NCBI RefSeq assembly: GCF_010470675.1
Contig: NZ_VOIQ01000009.1
Span: 144,987 to 208,986, forward strand
Direction: 5' to 3'
Length of the DNA: 64,000 nucleotides
DNA from: Desulfovibrio sp. JC010
Lineage (GTDB): Bacteria; Desulfobacterota; Desulfovibrionia; Desulfovibrionales; Desulfovibrionaceae
Under the pieces are notes generated by a model. It saw only the letters and a program-made list of their open reading frames with translations. It made no database searches and was not told where the DNA came from. The translations under genes and the position numbers were made by a program. Shown piece by piece: positions 26,954-35,023 of the stretch (the stretch's first letter is position 1; each line of letters starts with the position of its first letter).

Positions 26954-27201
26954 CAGTCCTTCCTCCTTGAAACGGGAAAATGATTATTGCGGCACGTTAT
27001 CGCGCCTGCCATTAACCTCACCCTGCGGCGAGAGTTGGGTTCATAGAGTTCTGCAGGTCACTCCTGACCAGCAGATTGTCTTGCTACCATCCCGGACGGT
27101 TTAAAACAAGCCCCCTGTACCGCTTTTTCATAAGAAAATCAGTGGAACCGCCTGTTCAAACGACCTTGATGAAAATCTAAAACAAAATTTTCGCCAACAA
27201 G

Positions 27202-27990
27202 TCAAGAGGGAAAATCGTTTTTCACGCATTTATACAGGCTTTGAAATTGCAGTGGTGACAAGGCTTCCGGGCGATCTTTGAGCGAAACCCCCTCTTCTTC
27301 AGCCCATTGCAGCACAGCATCAGAAATGAATGATTTCAAGATCTTACCAAGCTGCTTGCGCCTGAACTGAAAACAGTATTTGACCAGCTTTGCAAGCCCT
27401 TCAATATCACTGGGTTTTTCTTCTTCAGGCAAAGGAAAAAATTTTATCACTGCGGAGTCAACTTTGGGTTTCGGCTTAAAAACTGTCGGCGGAACCTTGA
27501 AAAGATAGTCCGTTTTGCAGAAACTCTGCACCCAGACACTGATCGCTCCGTATTTTTTAGAACCCGGTCCGGCAGTAATCCGCTGGGCAACCTCATGCTG
27601 AACCATAAAAACGCAGGTCGCACTGCTCTGGGCCGCAATATCCCACATTATTTTCGAGGCCACATTGTAAGGCAGGTTACCCACAATTTTCCAGTTTTTA
27701 TCAGCATCAAGCCCGGCCCAGTCGAACTTCAGGGCATCCTCAAGCTCCACCTTGGCTTCCGGATATTCCGCTTCCAGTGCCGGGGCGAGATCGCGATCCT
27801 TTTCCACCAGAGTCAGATTTTCCGGCCCGGCTTCAAGGATAAATTTAGTCAAAGCACCCTGACCGGGACCGATTTCAATAATTGAATCGGCCTCAGTGAT
27901 CTTGAGGCTGTCCACTATTTTACGAGCGATATTAGCATCCTGCAGAAAATTCTGTCCGAGGCTTTTTTTGGCTCTGTGTTTTATCTGCAC
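27202..27990 (-). CDS. rsmA: 16S rRNA dimethyladenosine transferase
   Basis: 262 residues with GTG start at 27990 after CGGAG. Motifs: K-K-S-L-G-Q-N-F-L-Q-D-A-N-I-A near the N-terminus, the S-adenosylmethionine site E-I-G-P-G-Q-G-A-L-T (about 40-49) and the catalytic N-L-P-Y-N-V-A-S-K-I. The enzyme dimethylates two adjacent adenosines in helix 45 of 16S rRNA during small-subunit assembly. It stands alone; the HU gene lies 248 bases further along the same strand, with its own ribosome-binding site. Confidence 0.96.
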   Translation of the reverse strand: MQIKHRAKKSLGQNFLQDANIARKIVDSLKITEADSIIEIGPGQGALTKFILEAGPENLTLVEKDRDLAPALEAEYPEAKVELEDALKFDWAGLDADKNWKIVGNLPYNVASKIMWDIAAQSSATCVFMVQHEVAQRITAGPGSKKYGAISVWVQSFCKTDYLFKVPPTVFKPKPKVDSAVIKFFPLPEEEKPSDIEGLAKLVKYCFQFRRKQLGKILKSFISDAVLQWAEEEGVSLKDRPEALSPLQFQSLYKCVKNDFPS

Positions 27991-28141
27991 AAATACTCCG
28001 TTTCGAAATATATTTACTTAAAATTAACCCTTATCTTCAGCAACCCATGTTATGCAAGTTCAAGGTTGCCCACCTAATTTATATATGTAAACCTAATGCC
28101 GCATATTTTCGCGTATGCTAAATTTTCCTCAGGAGAGACAC

Positions 28142-29449
28142 ATGAGTTTTCTGGACAACTATTTTGAAATAAGCAAAAACGGCTCCACTATAAGCCGGGA
28201 AATCATGGCCGGGATGACCACGTTCGCCACCATGGCATACATCATCATCGTCAACCCAAAGATTCTTGAAGCTGCAGGCATTCCCTTCGGCCCCAGCATG
28301 GTCGCAACCATCATCAGTGCCGTATTCGGAACCATGGCCATGGGGATTTACGCCAAACGCCCCTTTGCTGTCGCTCCGTACATGGGCGAGAACGCATTCA
28401 TCGCCTTTACCGTGGTCAAGGTCATGGGACATACATGGCAGACCGCACTGGGCGCAATCTTTTTCGGCGGGGTACTTTTTATTATTTTCACAGTTACCGG
28501 AATCAGGTCATGGCTGATCAAGGCCATTCCCAAAAGCCTCAAAAATGCTTTCGTAGTCGGTATCGGACTCTTTCTGGCCTTCATCGGACTGAACACCACC
28601 GGAATCGTCAGCATCGGCGTACCGGGAGCCCCTGTCCACATCGGCGATCTGACCAGTGCTCCGGTGCTGCTGGCCATCGGCTGCTTTTTCCTTACCGCCA
28701 TACTCATGGCCCGCAAAGTCAACGGCGCATTAATCATCGGCATTCTCATCACCAGCTGCCTCGCCATCGGAATCGGCGTTGCCGACCTGCCTCAGGCTTT
28801 CTTCAGCGCACCGCCATCCCTTGAACCGATCATGTTCCAGCTTGATATCATGGGCGCGCTGAACTGGGGTTTCATTTCCGTAATCCTGACCGTTTTTGTG
28901 CTCGATTTTCTCGATACCATGGGCACCCTCTACGCTGTATCCCACCGGGCCGGACTGCTGGACGAAAACGGAGATCTGCCCCACATCGAACGTCCGCTTC
29001 TGGTCGATGCTGTAACCACAGTACTCGCATCCCTGCTGGGAACTACAACCACCGGGGTCTTCGTTGAATCAGCCACCGGAATTGAGGCCGGAGGCCGCAC
29101 CGGGCTGACCGCAGTCACTACAGCCCTGCTCTTCCTCGCCGCCCTGTTCCTCGCGCCCATACTGACCATGATCCCGGCCTGCGCCTACGGTCCCAGCCTG
29201 ATTGTGGTAGGCATGCTCATGCTCGCCCCCTGCAAGGAACTTGAGCTTGATGACATCAGTGAACTGGTCCCCGCTTTTCTAGTCATCACCCTCATGAGCT
29301 TCACCTACAATCTGGGTATCGGCATGACCGCCGGATTCATCGCCTACCCGTTGATGAAGGCCGTAACCGGTAAGCTTGATCAGGTATCACCGGGTCTGTG
29401 GATTCTGTGCGTGCTTTCCATCACCTTCTTCATCACCTGTCCGCATTAA
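28142..29449 (+). CDS. AzgA-type purine (adenine/guanine/hypoxanthine) permease
   Basis: 435 residues, at least 12 hydrophobic segments. The N-terminal block E-I-M-A-G-M-T-T-F-A-T-M-A-Y-I-I-I-V-N-P and the following G-P-S-M-V-A-T-I and Y-M-G-E-N-A-F-I-A-F are those of the AzgA branch of the nucleobase transporter superfamily. The internal T-T-T-T-G-V-F-V-E-S-A-T-G-I-E-A-G-G-R-T-G-L-T matches its conserved substrate-site helix region. It should import a purine base by proton symport at the inner membrane. ATG 28142 follows AGGAGAG. Adenine phosphoribosyltransferase and methylthioadenosine phosphorylase lie shortly downstream, consistent with purine salvage. Confidence 0.9.
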   Translation: MSFLDNYFEISKNGSTISREIMAGMTTFATMAYIIIVNPKILEAAGIPFGPSMVATIISAVFGTMAMGIYAKRPFAVAPYMGENAFIAFTVVKVMGHTWQTALGAIFFGGVLFIIFTVTGIRSWLIKAIPKSLKNAFVVGIGLFLAFIGLNTTGIVSIGVPGAPVHIGDLTSAPVLLAIGCFFLTAILMARKVNGALIIGILITSCLAIGIGVADLPQAFFSAPPSLEPIMFQLDIMGALNWGFISVILTVFVLDFLDTMGTLYAVSHRAGLLDENGDLPHIERPLLVDAVTTVLASLLGTTTTGVFVESATGIEAGGRTGLTAVTTALLFLAALFLAPILTMIPACAYGPSLIVVGMLMLAPCKELELDDISELVPAFLVITLMSFTYNLGIGMTAGFIAYPLMKAVTGKLDQVSPGLWILCVLSITFFITCPH

Positions 29450-29541
29450 AATAAAAATAAATAAACAACCCTAAAGTAATCTTAAACCCCGCCGATACGG
29501 AATTTGTAAACCGCTTATAACTCTAAAAAGAGGATAGCCAT

Positions 29542-30009
29542 ATGAGTTTCGACTTTCGTATCGGCGCAGATGCGCAGCAATCATACGCAACATCCACCGC
29601 CCAGACTGCTGCGGCTGAAAAAACCGAAATAACTTCCACCCGATTGACCATGGGAAACAAAGATGACGGCGACACCGTTACCATTTCCCAGCAGGGCAAA
29701 GAGCTGGCCACTTCCTTGAAATCCGGAACCGGCGCAACTGACAAAAGCTCAGAAACCGATTCCGAATCCAGTTCAAGCATCGAGCAGCAGATTGAAAAGG
29801 TAAAAGAGCAGATAGAAAAGATTAAGGAAGAAATCGAAAAGCTGCAAAAGGATCCTGAGAAGAACAAGGACCAGATTGCAGCAAAACAGAACGAACTGCT
29901 GCAGTATCAGGGACAGCTGACAGAACTGCAAAGCCAGCTGAACAAAGCCAACGGCACCAGCGGCAGCGGCGGCACCCGTGCCGAGGGCATGAAGAATTCC
30001 CTGACTTAA
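29542..30009 (+). CDS. Coiled-coil hypothetical protein
   Basis: 155 residues; not a family I can name. Residues 1-60 are polar, with A/T-rich stretches and D-T-V-T-I-S-Q-Q-G-K-E-L, a pattern often seen in proteins tied to flagellar or secreted structures (compare D-x-V-x-I-S-x-x-A/G near flagellin-associated proteins). Residues 75-135 form a continuous heptad coiled coil (E-Q-I-E-K-V-K-E-Q-I-E-K-I-K-E-E). The tail is glycine/serine-rich. It has no signal peptide or membrane helix. GAGGAT precedes the start, and a terminator follows, so it is a single-gene unit. Confidence 0.75.
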   Translation: MSFDFRIGADAQQSYATSTAQTAAAEKTEITSTRLTMGNKDDGDTVTISQQGKELATSLKSGTGATDKSSETDSESSSSIEQQIEKVKEQIEKIKEEIEKLQKDPEKNKDQIAAKQNELLQYQGQLTELQSQLNKANGTSGSGGTRAEGMKNSLT

Positions 30010-30038
30010 GCAAATTAAGCCATAATACAGCGCAAAAA

Positions 30039-30076
30039 GCGGAGTCGGTACCATTAACACCGGCTCCGCCTTTTTT
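30039..30076 (+). terminator. Intrinsic terminator after the coiled-coil gene
   Basis: Arms GCGGAGTCGGT and ACCGGCTCCGC (one wobble) run into CTTTTTT. Confidence 0.9.
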
Positions 30077-30160
30077 ATTCAAACTATTGCTCTTAACTTT
30101 GACAACAGCACGGAAAGCATTTACCCCAGAGACATTAAATAAATCCGATGGAGGAACTTC

Positions 30161-30673
30161 ATGAATTTGAGGGATTATATCCGCGACATTCCCGACTTTC
30201 CCAAAGAAGGAATCGTATACTTTGACATCACCCCGCTTCTGGCCGAGCCCAAAGCATTCCAATATACTATCGACCAGCTGGCAGAACGCTTTGCCGACTA
30301 CAAGATAGACAAGATCGCTGCTGCAGAAGCCCGTGGCTTCATCTTCGGCGCACCGCTGGCCAGCAAGCTGAACATAGGCTTCGTACCCATCCGCAAGCCC
30401 GGCAAGCTGCCTTACGAGACCATCTCCGTAAGCTACGACCTTGAATACGGCACCGACAACCTGAGCATGCACATTGATGCAGTCTCCAAAGATGAAAACG
30501 TGCTGCTCATCGATGATGTTCTTGCCACCGGCGGAACAGCAGAAGGAATGGTCAAACTGGTTGAAAAAGCAGGCGGCAACGTATCCGCCATGGGCTTCAT
30601 CGCCGAACTCAGCTTCCTTGACGGAAAGAGCAAGCTGGGCGGAATTGAAACCACAAGCCTCATCCAGCTTTAA
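30161..30673 (+). CDS. apt: Adenine phosphoribosyltransferase
   Basis: 170 residues, normal length. Family blocks: I-P-D-F-P-K-E-G-I-V-Y-F-D-I-T-P-L-L at the start, A-A-E-A-R-G-F-I-F-G, F-V-P-I-R-K-P-G-K-L-P and the phosphoribosyl-pyrophosphate loop V-L-L-I-D-D-V-L-A-T-G-G-T-A (about 111-124). It converts adenine and PRPP to AMP in the cytoplasm. GGAGG lies before the ATG. Together with mtnP just downstream it recovers adenine released from methylthioadenosine. A terminator separates the two, so they are probably separate transcripts or partly read through. Confidence 0.96.
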   Translation: MNLRDYIRDIPDFPKEGIVYFDITPLLAEPKAFQYTIDQLAERFADYKIDKIAAAEARGFIFGAPLASKLNIGFVPIRKPGKLPYETISVSYDLEYGTDNLSMHIDAVSKDENVLLIDDVLATGGTAEGMVKLVEKAGGNVSAMGFIAELSFLDGKSKLGGIETTSLIQL

Positions 30674-30685
30674 TCAGGACATTTC

Positions 30686-30729
30686 AAAACTCCTGCCGTG
30701 ATCATAAAGATTGCAGCAGGAGTTTTTTC
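30686..30729 (+). terminator. Intrinsic terminator after apt
   Basis: Arms AAAACTCCTGC and GCAGGAGTTTT around a 19-base loop, followed by TT. Confidence 0.85.
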
Positions 30730-30764
30730 TTTTATTTCACCTTTGCAGACAAGGAAAAACTACC

Positions 30765-31511
30765 ATGGCAGTTATCGGCATCATCGGCGGCAGCGGACTG
30801 GACAATCCGGACATCCTCAAAGACGCAAAAGATTCTGAAGTTTCAAATAAATGGGGCGAACCCAGCTCCCCCATCAGGTCGGGCAAAATCGCAGGCAAAG
30901 AAGTCCACATCATCGGCCGCCACGGGCGCGAACACACCATCCCCCCGACCTACGTCAACAACCGCGCCAACATTCAGGCTCTCAAGGACCTCGGTTGCGA
31001 TTACATTCTCGCCACCACTGCCGTAGGCTCTCTGCGTGAGGAGATCGACCGCGGACATCTGGTCATAATCGACCAGTTCATCGATTTCACCCGCAAGCGT
31101 GAACTCACATTTTTCGAAAGCTTTGAGCCACACGCCCCTGCCCACACTCCCATGGCCGAACCTTTTGATGCCGACATGCGCGCCAAGATGACCGCAGCCT
31201 GCAATGAACTAGGTGTTACCGTGCATGACAAAGGCACCGTGGTAACCATCGAAGGCCCGCGTTTCTCCACCCGCGCAGAATCACACATGTTCCGCGCATG
31301 GGGTGCAGACATCATCAACATGTCCACCGCCCCCGAAGCCATCCTCGCCAATGAAGCGGGAATCCCCTACGCCGCAGTAGCCATGTCTACCGACTACGAT
31401 TGCTGGAAGACTGATGAAGCACCTGTCACATGGGATGATATTCTTGCTATTTTTAAGGCTAATGCGGAAAACGTTACCTCAATGCTGATCAAGACTATTG
31501 AGAATATTTAA
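30765..31511 (+). CDS. mtnP: S-methyl-5'-thioadenosine phosphorylase
   Basis: 248 residues. Phosphate and ribose motifs of the family are I-G-I-I-G-G-S-G-L, G-R-H-G-R-E-H-T-I-P-P and Y-V-N-N-R-A-N-I-Q-A-L. The base-recognition segment M-S-T-D-Y-D-C-W keeps the two aspartates that bind the adenine ring in methylthioadenosine phosphorylases, so adenine rather than hypoxanthine is the expected base. It splits methylthioadenosine with phosphate into adenine and methylthioribose-1-phosphate. ATG 30765 is chosen over an upstream in-frame start that lies in the apt terminator. Its stop overlaps the ATG of the amidohydrolase by one base (TAATG), a coupled pair. Confidence 0.93.
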   Translation: MAVIGIIGGSGLDNPDILKDAKDSEVSNKWGEPSSPIRSGKIAGKEVHIIGRHGREHTIPPTYVNNRANIQALKDLGCDYILATTAVGSLREEIDRGHLVIIDQFIDFTRKRELTFFESFEPHAPAHTPMAEPFDADMRAKMTAACNELGVTVHDKGTVVTIEGPRFSTRAESHMFRAWGADIINMSTAPEAILANEAGIPYAAVAMSTDYDCWKTDEAPVTWDDILAIFKANAENVTSMLIKTIENI

Positions 31512-32839
31512 TGCAACCCAATAAATGTGATTTAATCATCAAGAGTTCATACATTCTCACCCAAAATGATGAACGCGAACTTATAGAAAACGGAGCCATT
31601 GCTGTCAGTGGCTCCGTCATTTCCTCTGTAGGCACGCAGACTGATATTGAATCAGCATGGATTGCGGATGAAACAATTGACTGCGGCAAATCCGTTATCC
31701 TGCCCGGTTTGATTAACGCCCATACCCACGTGCCTATGACTCTCATGCGCGGGGTGGCCGACGACCTGCCGCTGCTGGAATGGTTGCATAATTACATGTT
31801 TCCCATTGAATCGGGCTTAACCAAAGACCTGGTTGAATTGGGTGCCCGGCTGGGTTGTGCAGAAATGGTTGCCAGCGGCACCACTGCTATTTTTGATGGC
31901 TACATGTATGAAGATGCAGTTGGCAAGGCAGTTGATGAAACCGGGATGAAAGCGGTTTTGGGTGAGGGTTTCTTCAAATTTCCTTCGCCGTTCTTCAAAA
32001 CAGCGCAGGATGCATGGGATGTTATTGAAGCGTTGCATGATCAGTTTGCCGACCATGAACGGATCAGGACTGCTGTCACGCCCCACGCGGTATTCACCAC
32101 CGATCCCGACCAGCTTGCCGAGAGCATGGAACTTGCCGAACGGCTGGACCTGCTCTGGCAGATTCATGCTGCGGAATCCGTGCCGGAAACCAAGCTTACG
32201 CTGGAAACTTTCGGAAAAAGGCCCATTCAGATATTAAAAGAATACGAATTACTCCGCGAACGCACCCGGTTGCATCACTGTGTGGATGTAACTGATGAAG
32301 AAATCGGCTGGATTAAGGATGCAGGGGCCATGATCGCCCATAATCCGCAGTCCAATCTCAAACTTGGTTCGGGCATCTGTCCGCTGACCAAATTCCTTGA
32401 AGCCGGGGTAACTGCCGGGCTGGGAACTGACGGTGCTGCCAGCAACAACAATCTGGACATGTTTGATGAAATGCGCACCGCTGCCTTGCTCCAAAAAGGT
32501 TTCCTGCAGGACCCGGAAGCCATGCCCGCCCAGACAGTTCTTGACATGGCAACTGTTTCAGGTGCTGATTTTCTGGGATTTCATGATACCGGAAAACTTG
32601 AGACAGGAATGAAAGCGGACATCATCGCTATAAATATGGACAAGATGCACCTTAAACCTGTATACAACCCCCTCTCGCACGTTATTTACTCCGCCGGGGG
32701 ACAGGATGTCCGCTTGACAGTCTGTGACGGTAAGGTTCTTTACCGGGATGGAAAATTTCTGACCGTGGACGTGGAAACTATTTCACGAGAAGCGGAAAAG
32801 GCCGTCGAATGGGCTTTACAGCGGCTTGAGAACCGCTGA
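31511..32839 (+). CDS. Amidohydrolase, methylthioadenosine/S-adenosylhomocysteine deaminase family
   Basis: 442 residues of the metal-dependent amidohydrolase superfamily (MtaD/SsnA/TrzA branch). Metal ligands are in N-A-H-T-H-V-P-M-T (about 67-75), Q-I-H-A-A-E-S and the late aspartate in G-T-D-G-A-A-S-N-N-N-L-D-M. The block L-M-R-G-V-A-D-D-L-P-L-L-E-W-L is typical of adenosine-analogue deaminases. The likely reaction is deamination of S-adenosylhomocysteine, methylthioadenosine or 5'-deoxyadenosine to the inosine form. It is translationally coupled to mtnP, which supports a role in recycling by-products of S-adenosylmethionine. The exact substrate is an inference. Confidence 0.88.
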   Translation: MQPNKCDLIIKSSYILTQNDERELIENGAIAVSGSVISSVGTQTDIESAWIADETIDCGKSVILPGLINAHTHVPMTLMRGVADDLPLLEWLHNYMFPIESGLTKDLVELGARLGCAEMVASGTTAIFDGYMYEDAVGKAVDETGMKAVLGEGFFKFPSPFFKTAQDAWDVIEALHDQFADHERIRTAVTPHAVFTTDPDQLAESMELAERLDLLWQIHAAESVPETKLTLETFGKRPIQILKEYELLRERTRLHHCVDVTDEEIGWIKDAGAMIAHNPQSNLKLGSGICPLTKFLEAGVTAGLGTDGAASNNNLDMFDEMRTAALLQKGFLQDPEAMPAQTVLDMATVSGADFLGFHDTGKLETGMKADIIAINMDKMHLKPVYNPLSHVIYSAGGQDVRLTVCDGKVLYRDGKFLTVDVETISREAEKAVEWALQRLENR

Positions 32840-32875
32840 GTGGATATTTTTTGAAATCTGCAATGCGTTTTTTCC

Positions 32876-32904
32876 TTGACAACATAGGGGAAGACTGCAT
32901 ATGC
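32876..32904 (+). promoter_or_regulatory. Candidate promoter of the PxxKW gene
   Basis: Perfect -35 hexamer TTGACA (32876-32881), then 16-17 bases and CATATG/ATATGC as a weak -10, about 80 bases before the start codon. Confidence 0.4.
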
Positions 32905-32984
32905 ATTTGTGCTTTTCCAAGCAAAGATATTTAAAGATAAAACAACGCTTGTTCGCAAGCGACTTGCCAAACAGGAGGCGCTAC

Positions 32985-33275
32985 ATGGCTAAAAAGAATG
33001 CAAGAGTACACGCACTCGAAGGTGCAGCAATGACTGCTGAAGGTCTTTCCTACAAAGGCGTAATTCTCGAAACCGTTGTTGAAAAATGTGACGGTTGTGA
33101 ACGCGCAGTTGAGTTCGAAGGTTCCAAATACTGTCCCAGCTACGCTCAGCCCGCTAAAAAGTGGTCCCACAGCGTATGCAACTTCGCCACCCACGTGCGT
33201 GCCGGTGTTGACAAAGAAGGTAAAGTTAAAGTTAACCCGCTTAAAGCATCCAAGCGTGCTGCACGCGGTCGCTAG
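32985..33275 (+). CDS. PxxKW family cysteine-rich small protein
   Basis: 96 residues. Two cysteine pairs, E-K-C-D-G-C-E-R and K-Y-C-P-S-Y-A-Q-P-A-K-K-W-S-H-S-V-C-N, include the P-A-K-K-W segment that names the PxxKW family known from sulfate reducers. The cysteines (four, in two groups) could bind one metal ion such as zinc, or an iron-sulfur cluster. N- and C-termini are basic (K-A-S-K-R-A-A-R-G-R at the end), which would suit contact with nucleic acid or ribosomes. AGGAGG lies seven bases before ATG 32985. It is a single-gene unit with its own candidate promoter and weak terminator. Its function is unknown. Confidence 0.88.
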   Translation: MAKKNARVHALEGAAMTAEGLSYKGVILETVVEKCDGCERAVEFEGSKYCPSYAQPAKKWSHSVCNFATHVRAGVDKEGKVKVNPLKASKRAARGR

Positions 33276-33440
33276 TAACTCAGCATCTGAATTAATAAAT
33301 TCTATCCGCAAAATTATATTTTGTGGAAATGATGCAAGTTACACGCGAACACTGTCTTTTCAGGCAAGTCGTTAACTGCATATTACCGGAAAAACATTCT
33401 TAACGAGTGTTTTTCAACCGATTCATTTCGTGTATCATGG

Positions 33441-33468
33441 GAGCCGGACTTGTTCCGGCTCTTCTCTT
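33441..33468 (+). terminator. Weak intrinsic terminator after the PxxKW gene
   Basis: Arms GAGCCGGA and TCCGGCTC with a five-base loop, followed by TTCTCTTT. Confidence 0.6.
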
Positions 33469-33533
33469 TGGTACGCTGAAACATAAACTGATTTCCACAA
33501 CCCTGTATCTGACGCATATCCGGAGAAACACCA

Positions 33534-34754
33534 ATGCCCACTCAGCTTCTTTCAAAAATCGACGACATGAAAGACGCAGCTCTCGACCTCCACGCCAAGC
33601 TGGTTGCCATTCCCGCCATCGGTCCCACCAACAATGGAACCGGGGAAAAAGCAAAAGCGGATTTCCTCACCGAATATCTCAAGGAGAACGGATTCGGGGA
33701 AGTGAAATCATACAACGCCCCGGATAATCGGGTGGAGTGCGGATATAGACCCAATCTGGTCACCGTTATTCCCGGACAGGACAGCTCCAGAACCCTGTGG
33801 ATCATATCCCACATGGACGTAGTTCCCGTAGGCGACCTGAGCCTCTGGGATACCGATCCTTTCAAGATGGTGCAGGACGGAGATGCCCTCTACGGACGCG
33901 GCGTGGAAGACAATCATCAGGGACTGGTCAGTTCCGTTCTCGCTGCCAAGGCACTCATGGATTCCGGCATGACTCCGGGCATCAACGTCGGCCTCATCTT
34001 TGTCTCCGACGAAGAAACAGGCTCCCACTACGGTCTTGAATACATGGTCAAAGAACACGGCGACCTGTTCAAAAAGAACGACCTTTTCCTCGTACCCGAT
34101 TCCGGCGAACCCGATTCCGCACTGGTGGAAATCGCGGAAAAATCCTCCATCTGGTTCAAGGTCACAGTGGAAGGCAAGCAGTGCCACGCATCCACACCGG
34201 AGCAGGGCGTCAACTCCCTTGTCGCGGCTGCAGCCATGATCATGGAGGTTCCGGAACTAAAATACCATTTTGATGAGGAAGACGAACTTTTCTCTCCGCC
34301 CTACTCCACTTTCGAGCCGACTAAAAAAGAAGCCAACGTGGAAAACATCAATACCATTCCCGGCAAAGATGTTTTCTACATCGACTGCCGCATCCTGCCC
34401 AGCTACGACCTGCAGGAAGTAATTGATCAGGTCAAAGGCATGGCTCTCTACGTAGCCGAGGAATACGGCGTAAAAATTTCCGTAGATATTGAAAGCAAAA
34501 GTCAGGCAGCACCGCCTACCCCGGCTGATGCCGAAATCGTTGAAAAAGTATGTTTCGCGGTCAAGGAAGTCTACGGTGTGGACGCAAAACCGGGCGGAAT
34601 CGGCGGCGGAACCGTTGCCGCACATCTGCGCGAGCTGGGCTACCAGACCGTTGTCTGGTCCACCCTGCTGCATCAGGCCCACCAGCCCAACGAAAAAGGG
34701 TCCATCAGCAATACCCTCAATGACGCAAAAGTAATGGCACTTCTGCCATTCTAA
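33534..34754 (+). CDS. M20-family metallopeptidase/deacylase (DapE/ArgE-like)
   Basis: 406 residues. Zinc-site motifs of the M20 family are I-S-H-M-D-V-V-P-V-G-D (about 87), Y-G-R-G-V-E-D-N-H-Q-G, the catalytic glutamates in S-D-E-E-T-G-S, a later P-D-S-G, and the terminal L-H-Q-A-H-Q-P-N-E. The dimerisation (lid) domain is between about 195 and 310. Such enzymes cleave an acyl group or a dipeptide; annotations include succinyl-diaminopimelate desuccinylase and acetylornithine deacetylase, and the sequence does not decide. It has no signal peptide. GGAG lies before the start. Gene-boundary repeats fill the gap between it and mnmG. Confidence 0.88.
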   Translation: MPTQLLSKIDDMKDAALDLHAKLVAIPAIGPTNNGTGEKAKADFLTEYLKENGFGEVKSYNAPDNRVECGYRPNLVTVIPGQDSSRTLWIISHMDVVPVGDLSLWDTDPFKMVQDGDALYGRGVEDNHQGLVSSVLAAKALMDSGMTPGINVGLIFVSDEETGSHYGLEYMVKEHGDLFKKNDLFLVPDSGEPDSALVEIAEKSSIWFKVTVEGKQCHASTPEQGVNSLVAAAAMIMEVPELKYHFDEEDELFSPPYSTFEPTKKEANVENINTIPGKDVFYIDCRILPSYDLQEVIDQVKGMALYVAEEYGVKISVDIESKSQAAPPTPADAEIVEKVCFAVKEVYGVDAKPGGIGGGTVAAHLRELGYQTVVWSTLLHQAHQPNEKGSISNTLNDAKVMALLPF

Positions 34755-34757
34755 GAA

Positions 34758-34831
34758 TGCCTTCGGCGACCCTGCCGGGGGCCTTAAACCCTTTTTGTAA
34801 AAAGGGTTTAAGAATCCCAAAAACTTTTAGT
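34758..34831. repeat. Gene-boundary palindromic repeat, copy D
   Basis: Stop-proximal orientation, four bases after the M20 stop: GCCTTCGGCGACCCTGCC, then a 14-bp hairpin at 34783-34812 (arms CTTAAACCCTTTTT and AAAAAGGGTTTAAG, loop GT), then AATCCCAAAAACTTTTAG. Confidence 0.9.
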
Positions 34832-34914
34832 TGTTTATATTAATTACTATATTTCTAAATTGTGCCATAAGCACTGAACAGAAAAGTAGAAATTAACTTC
34901 ACAACAAATTTAAT

Positions 34915-35014
34915 AAGACCTCCCGGCGAAGCCCGATAAAAGGTTCTGAAGGGGATGGGGTCTGGGGAAGGGGAAACTCTTGCAAGAGTTTCCCCTTCCC
35001 CAGCCGCCGGAGGC
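34915..35014. repeat. Gene-boundary palindromic repeat, copy E (20-bp stem)
   Basis: Start-proximal orientation before mnmG. A GGCGAAGCCC / AAAAGGTTCTGAAGG lead is followed by a perfect 20-bp stem with GC loop (34962-35003), arms beginning CTGGGGAAGG and ending TTCCCCAG, then GCCGCCGGAGGC. The terminal GGAGG (35009-35013) is the ribosome-binding site of mnmG. Confidence 0.9.
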
Positions 35015-35023
35015 ATCAAAATC

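Noticed and set aside
34955..35023. Upstream in-frame start for mnmG
   Set aside because: It would be translated through the 20-bp hairpin of repeat copy E and lacks a ribosome-binding site; ATG 35024 has GGAGG from the repeat.
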